Origin: Bathynomus jamesi
Lineage: Eukaryota > Arthropoda > Malacostraca > Isopoda > Cirolanidae
Direction of reading: 5' to 3'
Length of the DNA: 64,000 bases
NCBI GenBank assembly: GCA_023014485.1
Contig: JAJOZX010009084.1
Span: 62,001-126,000 of the forward strand
In this document: positions 10,914 through 23,551 of the stretch, one piece after another
How the letters are laid out: the number at the start of each line of letters is the position of its first letter
How positions within the stretch are numbered: the first letter of the stretch is position 1
Notes under the pieces: model-generated
Seen by the model: the letters and a program-made list of their open reading frames with translations, nothing else
What the model was told of the DNA's origin: nothing
The model's database searches: none
Made by a program: the position numbers and the translations under genes

Positions 10914-13900
10914 GGGTCATTCTCTGTCAGATCAACCAAAAAAAATTGAAATTAACACCCTCATCTCTCATACTTTGCTGAAATTTGGTTTATAGGGAGT
11001 TTGTGAGCCCTGAATCCATTTCTGAAATTATAAGGTCAATCCGACCAACGGTTCAAGAGATATGACCTCGGGCAATTTGAGGTCACTCGTGAGGTTACTA
11101 ACATTTGGCGAGCCATAACTTGGGTAATAATTGTCATAATTATATAAAATTATATATATTTAGAATCAGAAAACGACAAGGAATCCAAATATGCAAGTTT
11201 TAGAACTCTAGGTTGAAAAATAAAAAAGTTACACTGTAACCAAAATTTGAGGTCACGATTTGACCTCTGGGGTATCAAATGAGAATTTTTTTTTAAATGT
11301 AAAAAATGAAGGCATAGGCATTGGCTATTAGAATCAGCAAAAAAAAGTTTGTTTATGTTAGTATTTTTCATGTAACTAACATATAAGTGAACACCATATT
11401 CATAAGTTGTGCGTCAATTCTACCTATTTTTTCACACTTAAGCTCATAATTTGACCTATAGAAATTAAAATTACATTTTTTATAGATATAAAAAACAAAG
11501 TCAGAGTTCTTGACTTATAGAAACAATCATAAAAAGTTTGTTTATGTTGGTACTTTTCATGTAACTAACTTATAAGTGAACACTATATTATAAATTGCTT
11601 GTCATTTCAAGGAATTTTTATATCTTAGCTATCAATTTGACCTCAAGCTCCAAGAATTTAATAAAAATTGTATTTCACTGCTAATCTACACTGGCAATAA
11701 TAGTTATAATAGTGAAAGGGGAAGACTAAGCTCACATGTAGCCTAAACAACCTGTTGAAACATGTTGCTACTTGTCTAAGTGCAGAATCAACACAGATAG
11801 TTGCAAAATTCCTTGTCTACAGGTTAGTACAGTTCCAGCCAGCACTGTGGGTGGCTGGTGGGTATGGTGTTTTAATGAGCCTCAGAGACTATCAAGGCCT
11901 AAAATATTAAGTGTGTATAGCTATATATTTTCTAAAAAATATATATTACCTAATTGTAAATCCTATATCTTTACAGATCAAAATACAATGGTTCGGCACT
12001 TGAAATACTGCCAGGACCCTATTCAAAAACACAAGAAATGCATAACAATCAATCTTAGAAAAGTGACTGATGTACTTGTTGAAAAATGTGCTGGAAGAGT
12101 GAAAAAAGACTCATTGTTGTGTGTGAACTGCTGGACACTGATAATGAAAAACCCCACTATACTTAGTACCACTGAAAACAACGAGTCTGAGCAGGATTCA
12201 TCTACTATCAGTGGCTTGAGTAACATCTCTTCAATTCAAGATCTGGACAATGACAGTGATTGCTTGATAAAGGAAAATCCTTCAACTTCAGTTGAACCAG
12301 TTCTAGCATTTCTGGACCAAACACCAGTTAAAAAAAGTAAGTAATAAATTAATATAATAACTTATACTTTACTACAAGGTCTGTTTGATCTACTATATAG
12401 CCAATTATATAGCATTTAAGGTACTATAATTAATATTTAATTACTAATATTCAGGTGTGTGAAACCTTTTTTTCTGTCTTTTCAGAAGGGCTGTCATTAA
12501 GCCAGAAAAAGCGCAAGGCTCGTGGTAAGCTATCATCTGCTCAGAAACACCTGAAGGAGAGGCTAGAACTCAGTTATGGTGTTCAAATACCAAGGAGGTA
12601 AGTGATACTTCAAAACCTGAAACTAAATCTGAAAAACATCTAGACAATTAATGAATGAATTGAAACAATCATTCCTGGAGAGCAAATGTCACCATCACAA
12701 ACTACAAATATTGACACTCTCACCATACACAATTGAAAAAACAGCTAGTTTCTTTCAAACTACAACATACATGGTGAAAAGAAGCCGTTCACTTAAATCA
12801 AACATGGAATCCTTCCGAAGATTCCACTAATGAGCAAGGAAAAGTGATATCTGAAGAACACAAAGATATAGTTAGAAGATTCTATGAGTCAGAAGAGGTT
12901 AGTCGTATGTGTCCTGGCCAAAAGGATTGCGTGAAAGTTATCAGTGCTGAAGGTGCAATGAAGGTGCAAAAACGATTGGTCCTCAGGAATTTAAGAGAGA
13001 TGTTTGAACTATAAAAATGATGAAAAGAATCCCAAAATAGGATTTTCCACATTTGCAAAATTACGGCCATCATATGTGTGCTTGCCGGTAGTGGTGGGAC
13101 TCATTCTGTCTGTGTCTGACATCATCAAAATCCAAAATTGCAGCTGGCTTGCATTGGGAGAAAGAGGTCTTCATACAAGGATCTTATGGATTACAGTGTT
13201 TGCAGTACAGAAAGAGAGACTTGCATGATGCAACTTTGCAATGATTGCCCAAGAGAAGAGGGTGTCTGGATTTTCTTGAGTTACTTGACAGTGTGAAATC
13301 AGCTCCAAATGAATATCTTACAAGCAATGGGTGACGTTGACCGTTTGTACAATGGTTGATAAGGTGGAGCCACTTCATGAATACTTATCATCCCTAAGCA
13401 TGAAAATATCCCGCATGGTTCGGTCATCACTTTGTTGCTCAGCAACAAATCACAGTACTTCAAGCAGTTGAAAGAAACTACCACCTCAGAGCGAGGTTAG
13501 TTATAGTAGGTGATTTCTCTGAGAATTATTCTTTCATTGTCCAGGATGCTGCCCAAGGGTTTCACTGCGGACAATTCACAGTGTAACGTTCACCCTTTTG
13601 TCATCTATTATAGATCATCTGCAGACCAGGAACTTAGCCATTTTAGTGTCTGTTTCTTATCTGCATCACTAAAACACAACACTATAATGGTTTACTCATT
13701 CATATTGAAGCTTATGACATATGTTAAATGCAGATGCCCACAATTGAAGAAGGTGCACTATTTCTCAGATGGATGTGCTGGCCAATATAAGACAATACAC
13801 TTCACAAATCTCTGTTACCATGAAGAGGATTTTGGTCTGTCTTGTGAATGGCACTTCTTTGCTACATCCCTGGCAAAATGCATGTGATGGGATTGGAGGA

Positions 13901-15205
13901 ACAGTGAAAAGAGCTACTGCTCGTGCCAGTTTGCAGAGAACTACAGAGAGGCAAATTCTTACACCAGAACACATGTTTCAGTTTTTGTGAAGAAAACTTG
14001 AGCAAGAAGATAAATTTTTTCTTTGTAACTACAGCTGATTTGAAAGATGCAGAAGAACGGTTGGAACATCGATTCAAGGATAGTAGGGCTATTCCTGGAA
14101 CTCAGAAATATCATAGATTTGTTCCCCTAAACAGGAAGAACTGATGTGTATCCCATTTCAAGTGGCATTGGAGAAAGAAAGAATAAGGAAAAGTCATTTT
14201 ACTAATGAACCTGCAATGCTTGGTAACCTAAAATGTGTCAAACCAGGAGAGTATGTTGGCTGCATTTATGACATGCAAGTTTGGTATGGAATTGTGGAGG
14301 AATATTGTGAAGAGTTTGATGATTTCACTGTGAACTTTCTACATCCCTCTGGGTCATCAGATCAAGTGCATATTATTATCCATCAAACAAGGATTCATGT
14401 GCAGTGCCAGGACATCATTATTAACTGTAATGAGTTGTCCTACCCTAAAGAGGAGCAGCAGAATTCAATACATTTTCCACAAAAAGAAATTGATGAGAGC
14501 ATCGAGCATGCAAAAATTGTATTAGGCTAGCACATGAATCCTCTAAGTAGGTCTTCCCCTTTCACTATTATAACTATTATTGCCAGTGTAGATTAGCAGT
14601 GAAATACAATTTTTACATTTTTTGCCTTTGTTTTTATATCTATAAAAAAATGTAATTTTAAATTTCTATAGGTCAAATTTATGAGCTTAAGTGTGAAAAA
14701 TAGGTAGAGATTGACGCACAACTTATGAATATGGTGTTCACTTATATGTTAGTTACATGAAAAATACTAACATAAACAAACTTTTTTTTGCTGATTCTAA
14801 TAGCCAATGCCTATGCCTTCATTTTTTACATTTAAAAAAAAAATTCTCATTTGATACCCCAGAAGGTCAAATCGTGACCTCAATTTTGGTTACAGTGTAA
14901 CTTTTTTATTTTTCAACCTAAGTTCTAAAACTTGCATATTTGGATTCCTTGTCATTTTCTGATTCTAAATATATATCCTTTTATATAATTGTGACCATTA
15001 TTACCCAAGTTATGGGTCGCCAAATGTTAGTGACCTCGCAAGTGACCTCAAATTTCCCGAGGTCATATCTCTTGAACCGTTGGTTGGATTGACCTTATAA
15101 TTTCAGAAATGGATTCAGGGCCCACAAACTCCCTATAAACCAAATTTCAGCAAAATCTGAGAGATGAGGGTGTTAGGCACTGGTTGATCTGACAGAGAAT
15201 GACCC
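10914..15205 (+). mobile_element. Long-TIR DDE transposon, copy B (Sola-like)
   Basis: Begins GGGTCATTCTCTGTCAG and ends with its complement, flanked by ATAT (10910-10913 and 15206-15209). TIRs are about 815 bp on the left (10914-11728) and 656 bp on the right (14550-15205). The left arm is longer because a roughly 150-bp segment is tandemly duplicated (about 11335-11480 and 11525-11650). It sits inside the hAT element at 10846-16613. The terminal sequence is related to copy A (GAGTAATTCC) but most of the TIR has diverged. Confidence 0.85.
11988..14530 (+). pseudogene. Transposase of copy B (three exons, frameshifted)
   Basis: Exon 1 starts at ATG 11988, just after a TTTACAG acceptor, and codes CQDPIQKHKK...CVNC, ending FLDQTPVKKS at donor GTAAGT (12337). 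Exon 2 is 12486-12597, between TTTTCAG and another GTAAGT. Exon 3 begins near 12650 and carries LQILTLSPYTIEKTASFF, a Cys-rich segment, GDFSENYSF (about 13510), YFSDGCAGQYK (about 13760), the WHFFATS..CDGIGGT block and the C-terminal VGCIYDMQVWYGIV / VNFLHPSGS module. Frameshifts and stops interrupt exon 3 many times. The exon plan equals that of copies A and C. Confidence 0.8.
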
Positions 15206-15381
15206 ATATATGAAATACATGAGAATTTGCTGGAATTAAAATATTTCAACTTCCTTGGAATTGAAGATATGAAGGTGGAGCTGATTGACCTTAGAAGTTT
15301 GTCTTTATGGACAGATAAATTCAAAAACTTTTGAACTAGCCTTGAGAAAACAGAAGAAAATCATCTACATATGATATCTAC

Positions 15382-15598
15382 GGAGATCCGACAAAACCCC
15401 CACACAAAAAAAAACCACCGATAAAACCCCCCGGCGACAAAACACCCACCGACAAAACACCCACACAAAAAAAAAACCAGCGACAAAACACCTGGTGACA
15501 AAAACCCGAAAAAAACCCAGCGACAAAACCAGGGCCCCCAGCCTTCGTTAGGTGGCCTTATAATCGTTTTCCTTTTTCCTTTTCCTTGTGGTTTGGCA

Positions 15599-15666
<68 letters not shown>

Positions 15667-16137
15667 ATGATTGGTTAGGTTGTCGTAATATTTTTGTTCC
15701 ATCCATAAACCAAATATCGGACTTACCTAAATGTTGCATACATTATTCTGTAGCAAACACAGTGACTCGATTCCTGGCTTCAATGCCACTATCACGAATA
15801 AGAAAAGGCTTAGTATTTTCTCTACCAGTCATAGCCCAATCACCTGAGATTTGTAAATCATTTAAAGATACTGGATCCTTAGGTCATCCTTCCTGATGCT
15901 TTCTTTGAACATTTCTTTTTACTGTACTTAATTTTCCCATAGCAAGTCTTCCTTCTTGAGTCATGCTTTCCAATGAATCCGTGACAACGCAACTAGTATT
16001 TCCTTTGTTTGATTTGGCCTGTTGATAGTGGGGGTTTTGTCGCATTACCCTATTTTGGGGGTTTTGTCGGTGGGATTTTGGTTGCCGGGGGTTTTGTCGG
16101 TGTTTTTTTTTCTTGTGGGGTTTTTGTTGTACATTCA
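15382..16137. mobile_element. Foldback element with G-rich arms
   Basis: The left arm (15382-15530) repeats GACAAAACCCCC-like units and the right arm (about 16030-16137) the complement, GGGGGTTTTGTCG. It is flanked by ATATCTAC at 15374-15381 and 16138-16145, an 8-bp duplication. The loop holds an (AT)n tract and unassigned sequence. Confidence 0.65.
15601..15664. repeat. (AT)n microsatellite
   Basis: 64 bp of pure alternating A and T. Other such tracts are at 25930-26002, 26580-26635, 26890-26945, 32490-32526, 32709-32758 and 55143-55181. Confidence 0.98.
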
Positions 16138-16621
16138 ATATCTACATGTTGGGCATTTCTTCTGTCCAAGTATTCTTCTCTTAAGAAAATAGCTTTTGCT
16201 CTTCTTTCAGCATTTGGATCGAGTTATACATGTGAGCAGATGTTTTCACAAATGAAATTCATAATAAATTCATCATGGAACAGAAACACTACAGAAAACT
16301 CAACTTCATGTGTCTTACTAAAAACATCCAACTATTCCCCAAACATTTCGAAGTTTTCATAGAAAATGAAGCAGTACCATAAAAGCCACTGATTTAGTTT
16401 AGTTCAGTTTTTACATTGAATTTTTTATTTTATTAAAGGTTTGTTTGTTTAAGTTTATTTTTCTTTAATCGATATACCTATGAAAAACACCTTATAACTT
16501 GTAAGAAAATATAAAAATAAGTAATAGTAGTAAAACAATTTTGAGTACTGACCCATTATACAAGCGATATAAGATATAAGTGACCCATTATAAAAAAAGT
16601 TTGCCAATCACTGATCTAGAG

Positions 16622-17360
16622 CATGCATACATTTGCATGTTGGGCAAACTGCATAATTGAATTTTCCGTGTTTGGCAGATAATTGGTTGTATTTATTTTT
16701 GTGTGTACAAGTGAATCCATGTTGGACAAACCTGTGTTGGAGGAGGGTTTACTGTAATGTGGAATAAGTTTCACTGGAAACATTTATTAATTGCATATCA
16801 GTAGGTTCTTTCAAAGGTAATTTTGTAGTTTACTATTGCAAATTGTTGGTGTACTTTGTTGTGTTTAAATGATGCAAATTAATTTTGTTTTAGGTACAAC
16901 CTAGGATCTTTTCCAAAGTTACTTTGTGGAATTCATGTGGCATAATAAAATATAAACAGGAATGATTTAATCATATGATAATTTGTTTCTTGACAAATGT
17001 GGTCTAAATAAATCAGTTTTTCTTATTTCAAACATTTGCAACATAAATTTTCTGGGGGAATTTGTGGTTAAACTACAATCTTACTTTTTATATAGCTTAT
17101 GGAGGTATATTTGGGATTTTGAATATGGCCTATCCTGTCCTTGACTGTTACTATTAAAAAGGGCAGCATTTCTCAACCTCGAGTTCAGGGGTGCTCCTGG
17201 TGCTTGGCACAAAAATCAGACTACTGAGAACCTAAGTTTACTATTTTTAGCAAAAAATAAAATTAGGTTGTCCAATTTTACATACTGTAAAGTTAAACTA
17301 ATGTAATATAACAGTTTTACAATTGAAATTACCTGTTAGTCATAATCATAATTGTTAGTC
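16622..17360. other. Unassigned AT-rich spacer
   Basis: No coding frame or boundary repeat recognised. GCAGCATTTCTCAACCTCGA near 17164 looks like a hAT end, but no partner end was found. Confidence 0.5.
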
Positions 17361-20300
17361 GGAGGGTTTCCAGCACAAGTGAAGCAAAAAATTTTTCATT
17401 TGAACACCCGACCATCTCAGATCTTGCTTATTTTTGGTGTATAAGGTAGGTTTGTGCAAGAAAGCCAGCTGTTGAAAGTTTCAGCTTTCTACGACCATTA
17501 CTTCACGAGTTATGAGGTAAGAAAAATCAAGTTAAGGTCAAAATAGCTCAAGGTCGGCATCTTTGGATGGCACCTCACACATTCACTATTATCGTAACCA
17601 TATGAAACTATATGTCTTGGACTCAGAATGAGCTGTAGAATCCCAAAAAACGCAACGAATCAGCAATAGGAGAACAAATAAAAATGTTCACACCCTTTTT
17701 CAGAAACGATTGACCTTTTACCTTGAAGTTCACACATTTTTGGGGAAACATTTCTTTACACAAAATGAAGTCCATCATTGCACTTTTAATATAAACAATA
17801 AAAATGTATCTTATTCACCAACTATACTGTCTTAAAGAATTTTTCAAATTGGCTATTTTTCAAATTTCTGGCAAAATCGCAATATGTACCGTATATGCAT
17901 ATATGTACTGTTAAAATCTAGAGATATTCATTATTTAAACTACTTAAGCAAAAATAAATATTATTAGAAAACATGATTACAAAATCACTTAGATATATAG
18001 CTAGGTACCATAGGTATAACTATGATATAGATCTCTATTTTTATTGTGTCTCCTCCACCCCTACAACCACACCTTTCGCACCCTTAGAAATATTTTACTT
18101 TTTTTTATAATTACTTTTATTAATAATACATTAATACAAACATATATGTATAGGAGTATCATATAAAATAGGAGTAAAAAGGAGTATCATATTATGTAGA
18201 CCTATATTCTATAGATACATATTAAACTAGAGCTCTGTACACTTTCGACTCAAGAACAGGAAACTGTGGCAAACAGGTCTGCATGATTACCCTCAGCTGT
18301 TAGCATCTCATGATCATCAAAGGCATACTGAATTATTCTTGAACCTGCTGTCAATGATGGAGCAGTCATTGTCTGGATAATATCAGATGATAACATCCAA
18401 CATGAGTCAGGACGAGAAGGGAAACTATGTTTAGAACATCTTCCATGTGGAGACATAAAATTGACCTTATAATCACTAAATTCTTCTGATACTTCAACCA
18501 CTAATCCAAACCAAATTTTATTATCATAGTTACAAGCTACATATACCCCAACTTGTATATCTTCAGTTGAAATGTGCTTTTGCTCATGTAAATTATCTTT
18601 AAACGATGGATGCACAACTGTCATAATTTTGTAGGACCTGAGGAAATCTCACCAACCTCCAACTGGGTATGACTAATAGGCACAAATCTATGAAATCTAC
18701 GAGTACCTGGGATGGTTACAGAATTTTTATATCTATTTTCCAGGAATTCAGTTGTCTGCTGGACATTTTGTTTCGATAAGAATACAAATTTTGTGCTGGT
18801 ATCTTTCTCATCCAGAAATTTCATCATGTCAAGTGGTGTCAGAATTTGGTCTTTAAATGTACGTTGAAGACTGGCACGAGCCGTCATTCTTTTTGCTGTG
18901 CCTCCGACTCCATCACAAGCACTTTTGCCATGTGAAGTTGCAAAAAAGTGCCATTCAGCATCCAGTCCAAAGTCCTCTTTGTGGTGACACAAATTGGTGA
19001 AGTTATATTTATTCTTATACTGCCCTCCGCAACCATCAGTAAAGTAATGAATCTTCCGCAGGCCTGAGCTCTCTTCTTTTATCATGGGGATCAGTTGCTT
19101 TAAGAACGCAAAGACAAGGTTTGTACTATGTTTCATGTCATCAGAAATGAAACACTAACTTTTCAACATCATTTTCATTTACTTTATAGTAGAACACAAA
19201 TGGATGAACTGTTGCCTGACTATTTTCCCAATGGTAACCTTGTGCAGCATCTTGTACAATAAATGAGTAGTTTTCAGAGAAGTCTCCTAGGAGAATACCT
19301 TCAGTGACCATCAGATTAGCTTTCAGTTTTTTAGGAAACTTGCTTGTGCATCAGCCACATAAGTGTGTCTTGTTAGTGCACAAATTCTAGTTGCCAAAGA
19401 CTTAATGAAGTTTTCAAGGGATTCACCGATGTTAATAAGGGTTGTCCGATCCGTGGAAGTCCACTGCTTGTATGTAATTATGGTGCTGACTGCATCCTGA
19501 ACAGATTCCAATCCTTCAAGGAATGCAATAACACCTTTTTCTCCTGGACACAATGCACATTTTTGTAGCATACACTCTTCCTTTTCACTGTCACAAACTG
19601 CATAGAGAATGAGGTCTTTATATGATAGTTGTTTTTCCCCCAAAGCTGATAGCTGAAGTTTGGGATTTTGGTGGTAGGTACAGACACACACAGAGTGTGT
19701 TCCTCCAGCTCCTGCCAAGACACACCACTTGGGTCTCAATGCAGCAAATGATGAGAAACCTATTTTTGGATTAGTGTCATTTGCCTTGAAACAGCGAAAA
19801 TCTCACGTAAATTACCAAGCACCAATCGTTTCTGCTGTAGTTGCTTCTCTCCTTCATGATTCCTAATTGATAGACAATCCTTCTTGCCTGGACATATTCT
19901 GCTTATTTCATCTGATTCATAGAAAGTGCACACTGCTTCCTTCTCTTTCTTTGTTATAACCCGACCTTTGCTAATATGTGGAACTTCTGGTAATATGCCA
20001 TGTTCTTTCTTTATTTTGTGGCTGGTTGAAACCATTCTTGTAGATGCATTGAAGAAAGATGCTGTTCTGTGAATGGTGTATGGTGAGAGTGTTAGTATTT
20101 GAATCTTCCTCTTGTAGTCAGTTGTCTCACTGAAGGCATTCTTGAGTGCTTGCATCACTCCTGCATGCCTGCGAAAATGATATACATGTTTGAGTAAATT
20201 TATATGCAAACATATGATCTATATATAGGCTTAGTATACTTTAATGAAGGTACTACAGATATATATACAGTACTCACAAATTATTGTCATCCATTTTAGA

Positions 20301-21625
20301 TTGCTTTTCTTCACTTTCTTGTGTAAAACTTGTGTCATATGAAGTTTCTAGCTTTCTCTTCAGGGATGTTGATGCCATTTCAAATTTTGTTTCAGCCTTT
20401 GAAGATCTCCCTTTCGTGACAGACCCTCTGAAAAACAAATAAAATAAATTGTTATAACTTTTTTAATCAACTGTAGGCCTATAGATGTACATGTACATTA
20501 CATATGAATTTGGTAAATACTGTATATATAATCATAACTGTATTGATCTTCATTATATAAATTGATATGCATACATCTGAATTTGTCAATATATAAAGGT
20601 TGTAATGTTCATACATGTAGTTATATATATTGATGTTTTGTTGCTATAATATCTACATAAATTAACACTTTAAAAATACTTAAACTTACTTGTCTTCACT
20701 GGTGTCACATTCAGCATTGGAAGAATTGTGTCTAAATCTCCTTGGAAATCTTCAAACATTATTTCAGTAGTACACCCATAGGCAGAGGAACGTTTTTCTG
20801 TGGCAGTGGCATCAGTGTCTGAGTTCGAATCTGAGACAATATCAGAGACTTTTTTGTCTTCAGCTTTGATTTTATTGATATCATTAACACAATTTTTACA
20901 AATGTAATCTCCATATATTAATCCGTGAATTCCTTGCAGTGTATTACGGACTGGCACAAGTGCTTTTTCGATCTTCTTCTTATGTTTTCTAAGAGGATCA
21001 GCACAAACTTTTCTACCCATCTTGTTTATCTGTAAGAAAGGCATAAAATAAGTAATTAATTTATGTTCACAAAATATATTATTTAACAGTACAGTACATA
21101 TATGCATATACATATGGTGATTTTGCCAGAAATTTGAAAAATAGCCAATTTGAAAAATTCTTTAAGACAGTATAGATGGTGAATAAGATACATTTTTATT
21201 GTTTATATTAAAAGTGCAATGGTGGAACTTCATTTTGTGTAAAGAAATGTTTCCCCAAAATGTGTGAACTTCAAGGTCAAAGGGTCAATTCGTTCCTTGA
21301 AAAAGGGTGAACATTTTTATTTGTTCTCCTATTGCTGTTTTCGTTGCATTTTTGGATTCTACAGCTCATTCTGAGTCCAAAAACATATAGTTTCATATGG
21401 TTACGATAATTAGTGAATGTGTGAGGTGCATCCAAAGATGCCGACCTTGAGCTATTTTGACCTTAACCTTGATTTTTCTGACCTTCATAACTCGTGAAGT
21501 AATGGTCGTAGAAAGCTGAAACTTTCACAGCTGGCTTTCTTGCACAAACTTACCTTATACACAAAAAATAAGCAAGATCTGAGATGGGCGGGTGTTAAGC
21601 ACTGATTCACCTGTGCTGGAACCCC
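17361..21625 (-). mobile_element. Long-TIR DDE transposon, copy C (Sola-like)
   Basis: Opposite orientation to copies A and B. TIRs are about 510-540 bp (17361-17900 and 21118-21625), ending in GGGTTTCCAGCACA / GGGGTTCCAGCACA. TTAGTC stands next to both ends, so the duplication is real or near but its exact 4 bp are ambiguous; the boundary may be off by up to five bases. The interior holds a three-exon transposase gene, the best preserved of the three. Confidence 0.8.
18250..21020 (-). pseudogene. Transposase of copy C (three exons, nearly intact)
   Basis: Exon 1 starts at 21020 (MGRKVCADPLRKHKK...CKNC) and ends LPMLNVTPVKTS near 20692. Exon 2 is about 20426-20276 and exon 3 runs from about 20171 to the stop at 18250. 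Exon 3 has KIQILTLSPYTIHRTASFF, CPGKKDC, SVCVCTYHQNPKLQLSAL, GDFSENYSF (about 19280), HYFTDGCGGQYKNKYNF (about 19010-19060) and AEWHFFATSHGK..CDGVGGT. The C-terminal module is VGVYVACNYDNKIWFG...VNFMSPHG. Likely catalytic acids are the Asp of GDF, the Asp of TDGC and a third in or after CDG; this is inference. Breaks occur near 19760, 19330 and 19140. Confidence 0.85.
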
Positions 21626-22597
21626 TTAGTCTGTCTTTTATTGAGTTATCTGTGCCTGCTTCGTATTCATTAAGCTTTTTATATTTGGTTCATTAGACTA
21701 ATCACAAAGTAGTACATAGTCAGCAGCGCCATACCAAGGCAGGGGTGAGTGGTGCAGGGGTGAGTGGTGCAGCTGCCCAGGGCACCAACATGTGGAGGGA
21801 ACCAAATTGTTGGTCTTAGAGCTACCACATAGAATGAAATTTGGATTTTTAATTAATTATGCATTTCTATCATAATCAATTTGTATATGTTCTGAATTTA
21901 ATGGTGGTGGTGTTGGGGGGTTGGGGAGTGCATAAGAAATGCCTTGTACAGGGTGCCATCACAGGTTGGTACAGCCCTGATAGTTGGTTTCATTGCTTTA
22001 TTTTTATTGAAACCATTGATGAGAAGCTCACTTTGTGTAAGTATGAGGTTGCAAATGGAATTAAAATTTTTAATGCTTCATACAACAATACTGGGTACTG
22101 ACTTTTCTATGCTGTCCAAAATGTAAACAAGTTTTCTGATGGGAATGACAAGTGTGTAAGGTCTTGTCAGAAGTAATTCAATCAATTTATGTAGGTTTCC
22201 TGCAAGTTTGCCAAATTCTACCACCCTTTCATTGAATGGAAAAATTATTCACCTCTTAGGAAGCTTTCCATCATCTCGTGGGAAATGGTTCAGGAGCTGT
22301 TTTCACAGGTTAAGTATATGCTGTCTCATCAATAAGGAAAAGGGGTTCATGAATTTTTGTCAAAAGGGGATCACCAGTACAGAAAAAGTTTATAAACACC
22401 ACTAGAGCCTAGGCCTAACACTATCAAATATGAATTTTTTTTGTCTGCACACGCATTTTTTGACATTTAATAATAATTATTTCATGGTCTATACACTTAT
22501 CTATATTTTGTCTGAAATATAGAGAACTGAAAAAAGTTACTGAGCAACTGCTGTTGCTAGGTCACAATTTAATCAAAAGTAAGTGTATTTTTATGTA
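21626..22597. other. Unassigned spacer
   Basis: A short G-rich tandem (GGTGAGTGGTGCAGG twice) is at 21743-21775. Short plus-strand frames near 21859-22405 show no motif. Nothing else recognised. Confidence 0.5.
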
Positions 22598-23272
22598 CAG
22601 GGTGTACAGAAAGTCTTTTCCAGTTTCTAAATTTTAATTGCATGAAACCCAAAGAATACATGCTTTGTTTTGCATGTTGTTGCATGACACATTAAGTTTA
22701 TTATGTTTCTTATTAAATCTCAGCATGTGCACTGTTAGTTACATGTACCACATCCAAGTGAAATTTGAGTTTATGCCATATGTTCACTAGCATAGCTCTT
22801 GTGACACTGTTGATGGCATTGCAAATTTTTGCACAGTGTATGTGAATGTCAGCAACAGGAGTATGGTGCACAATCCTCTACATAATCCACAGGAAGAAGT
22901 CCAGAGGTGTGATATTGGGGTATCATGGAGGCCATGGCACTGGCCCATCATGCCCAATATATCTTCTGGAAAAAGTGGTGTTCAAGAACTTGTGCACTAA
23001 CAAACCCCAGTGTGGAGGTGCGCTGTCTCACTGTAAAATGATTGATGGTTGAGGGTCTTCCAACTAGGGTGAGCATGTTCAGGTACACTTGTGTTGCAAC
23101 ATTCTTTTCAGCAAAGAAGAATGGGCCTATCACCCAAGTATGCATTAATCCACACCAAAACATTAACAAGAAAAACTGTTATACAACAGCATGTAAAACA
23201 AAGTATTACAGTCTCCTCTTTGGATTTCACGTAATTAAAGTTTATATTCAAGAAAGGACTGTGTACACCCTA
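22598..23272 (-). mobile_element. Tc1/mariner-like remnant
   Basis: Ends CAGGGTGTACAG and CTGTGTACACCCTA next to TA dinucleotides. The minus strand codes WCGLMHTWVIGPFFF..YLNML (about 23090-23160), a degraded WPPRSPDLTPLDFFLWG-like stretch near 22900, and LVNIWHKLKFHLDVVHVTNS near 22740-22800, the C-terminal end of mariner transposases. Frames are broken throughout. Confidence 0.75.
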
Positions 23273-23319
23273 TATATTTAAATTGGGTAATTATTCATTT
23301 TTACTCCCAGTCTGTTTTT

Positions 23320-23500
23320 ATGATGAGAAACTTTTCTGGTCAATTTTGAGGTGTTTTGCACGAATCTGCCATCCATTTCCTGTGCAAATGCATAGTTTTA
23401 GAGATATCATCATCTTGAAAACTATGCATTTGCACAGGAAATGGATGGCCATTTTGTACAAAACACCTCAAAATTAACCAGAAAAGTTTGTTCTCATCAT
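23320..23500. repeat. Foldback repeat, about 80-bp arms
   Basis: ATGATGAGAAACTTTTCTGG on the left is mirrored by CCAGAAAAGTTTGTTCTCAT on the right, and CATTTCCTGTGCAAATGCAT by its complement near the centre (about 23410). It could extrude as one hairpin; it is probably a MITE or half-element dimer. Confidence 0.8.
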
Positions 23501-23551
23501 TTTCATTTAAACTAAAGAAAATATCATGACAACCTAACAATCAAGGGTGTA

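Larger units (their letters stand above)
15211..16362 (+). pseudogene. hAT transposase C-terminal domain, split by foldback element
   Basis: 15211-15381 codes NLLELKYFNFLGIEDMKVEL and LRSLSLWTDKF; after the foldback, 16138-16362 codes STCWAFLLSKYSSLKKIAF, FGSSYTCEQMFSQMK and a loop ending before a stop. This is the hAT dimerisation region of the ZBED/SCAND3-like type, in which the CEQxFS motif is hallmark. No catalytic part remains. Confidence 0.8.
10846..16613 (+). mobile_element. hAT element carrying two nested insertions
   Basis: Ends are CAGTGGTTGGCAAAC on the left and GTTTGCCAATCACTG on the right, flanked by the 8-bp duplication ATCTAGAG (10838-10845 and 16614-16621). Without the nested copy B (10914-15205) and the foldback (15382-16137), only about 720 bp of the element remain, carrying the C-terminal part of a hAT transposase. 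It is therefore an internally deleted, non-autonomous copy. Confidence 0.9.

Noticed and set aside
15361..15739. ORFs coding long Ile-Tyr repeats (also at 25868, 26672 and 32315-32820)
   Set aside because: They are translations of (AT)n microsatellites, not proteins.
17161..17230. Another hAT element starting GCAGCATTTCTCAACC
   Set aside because: No matching inverted end or 8-bp duplication was found.
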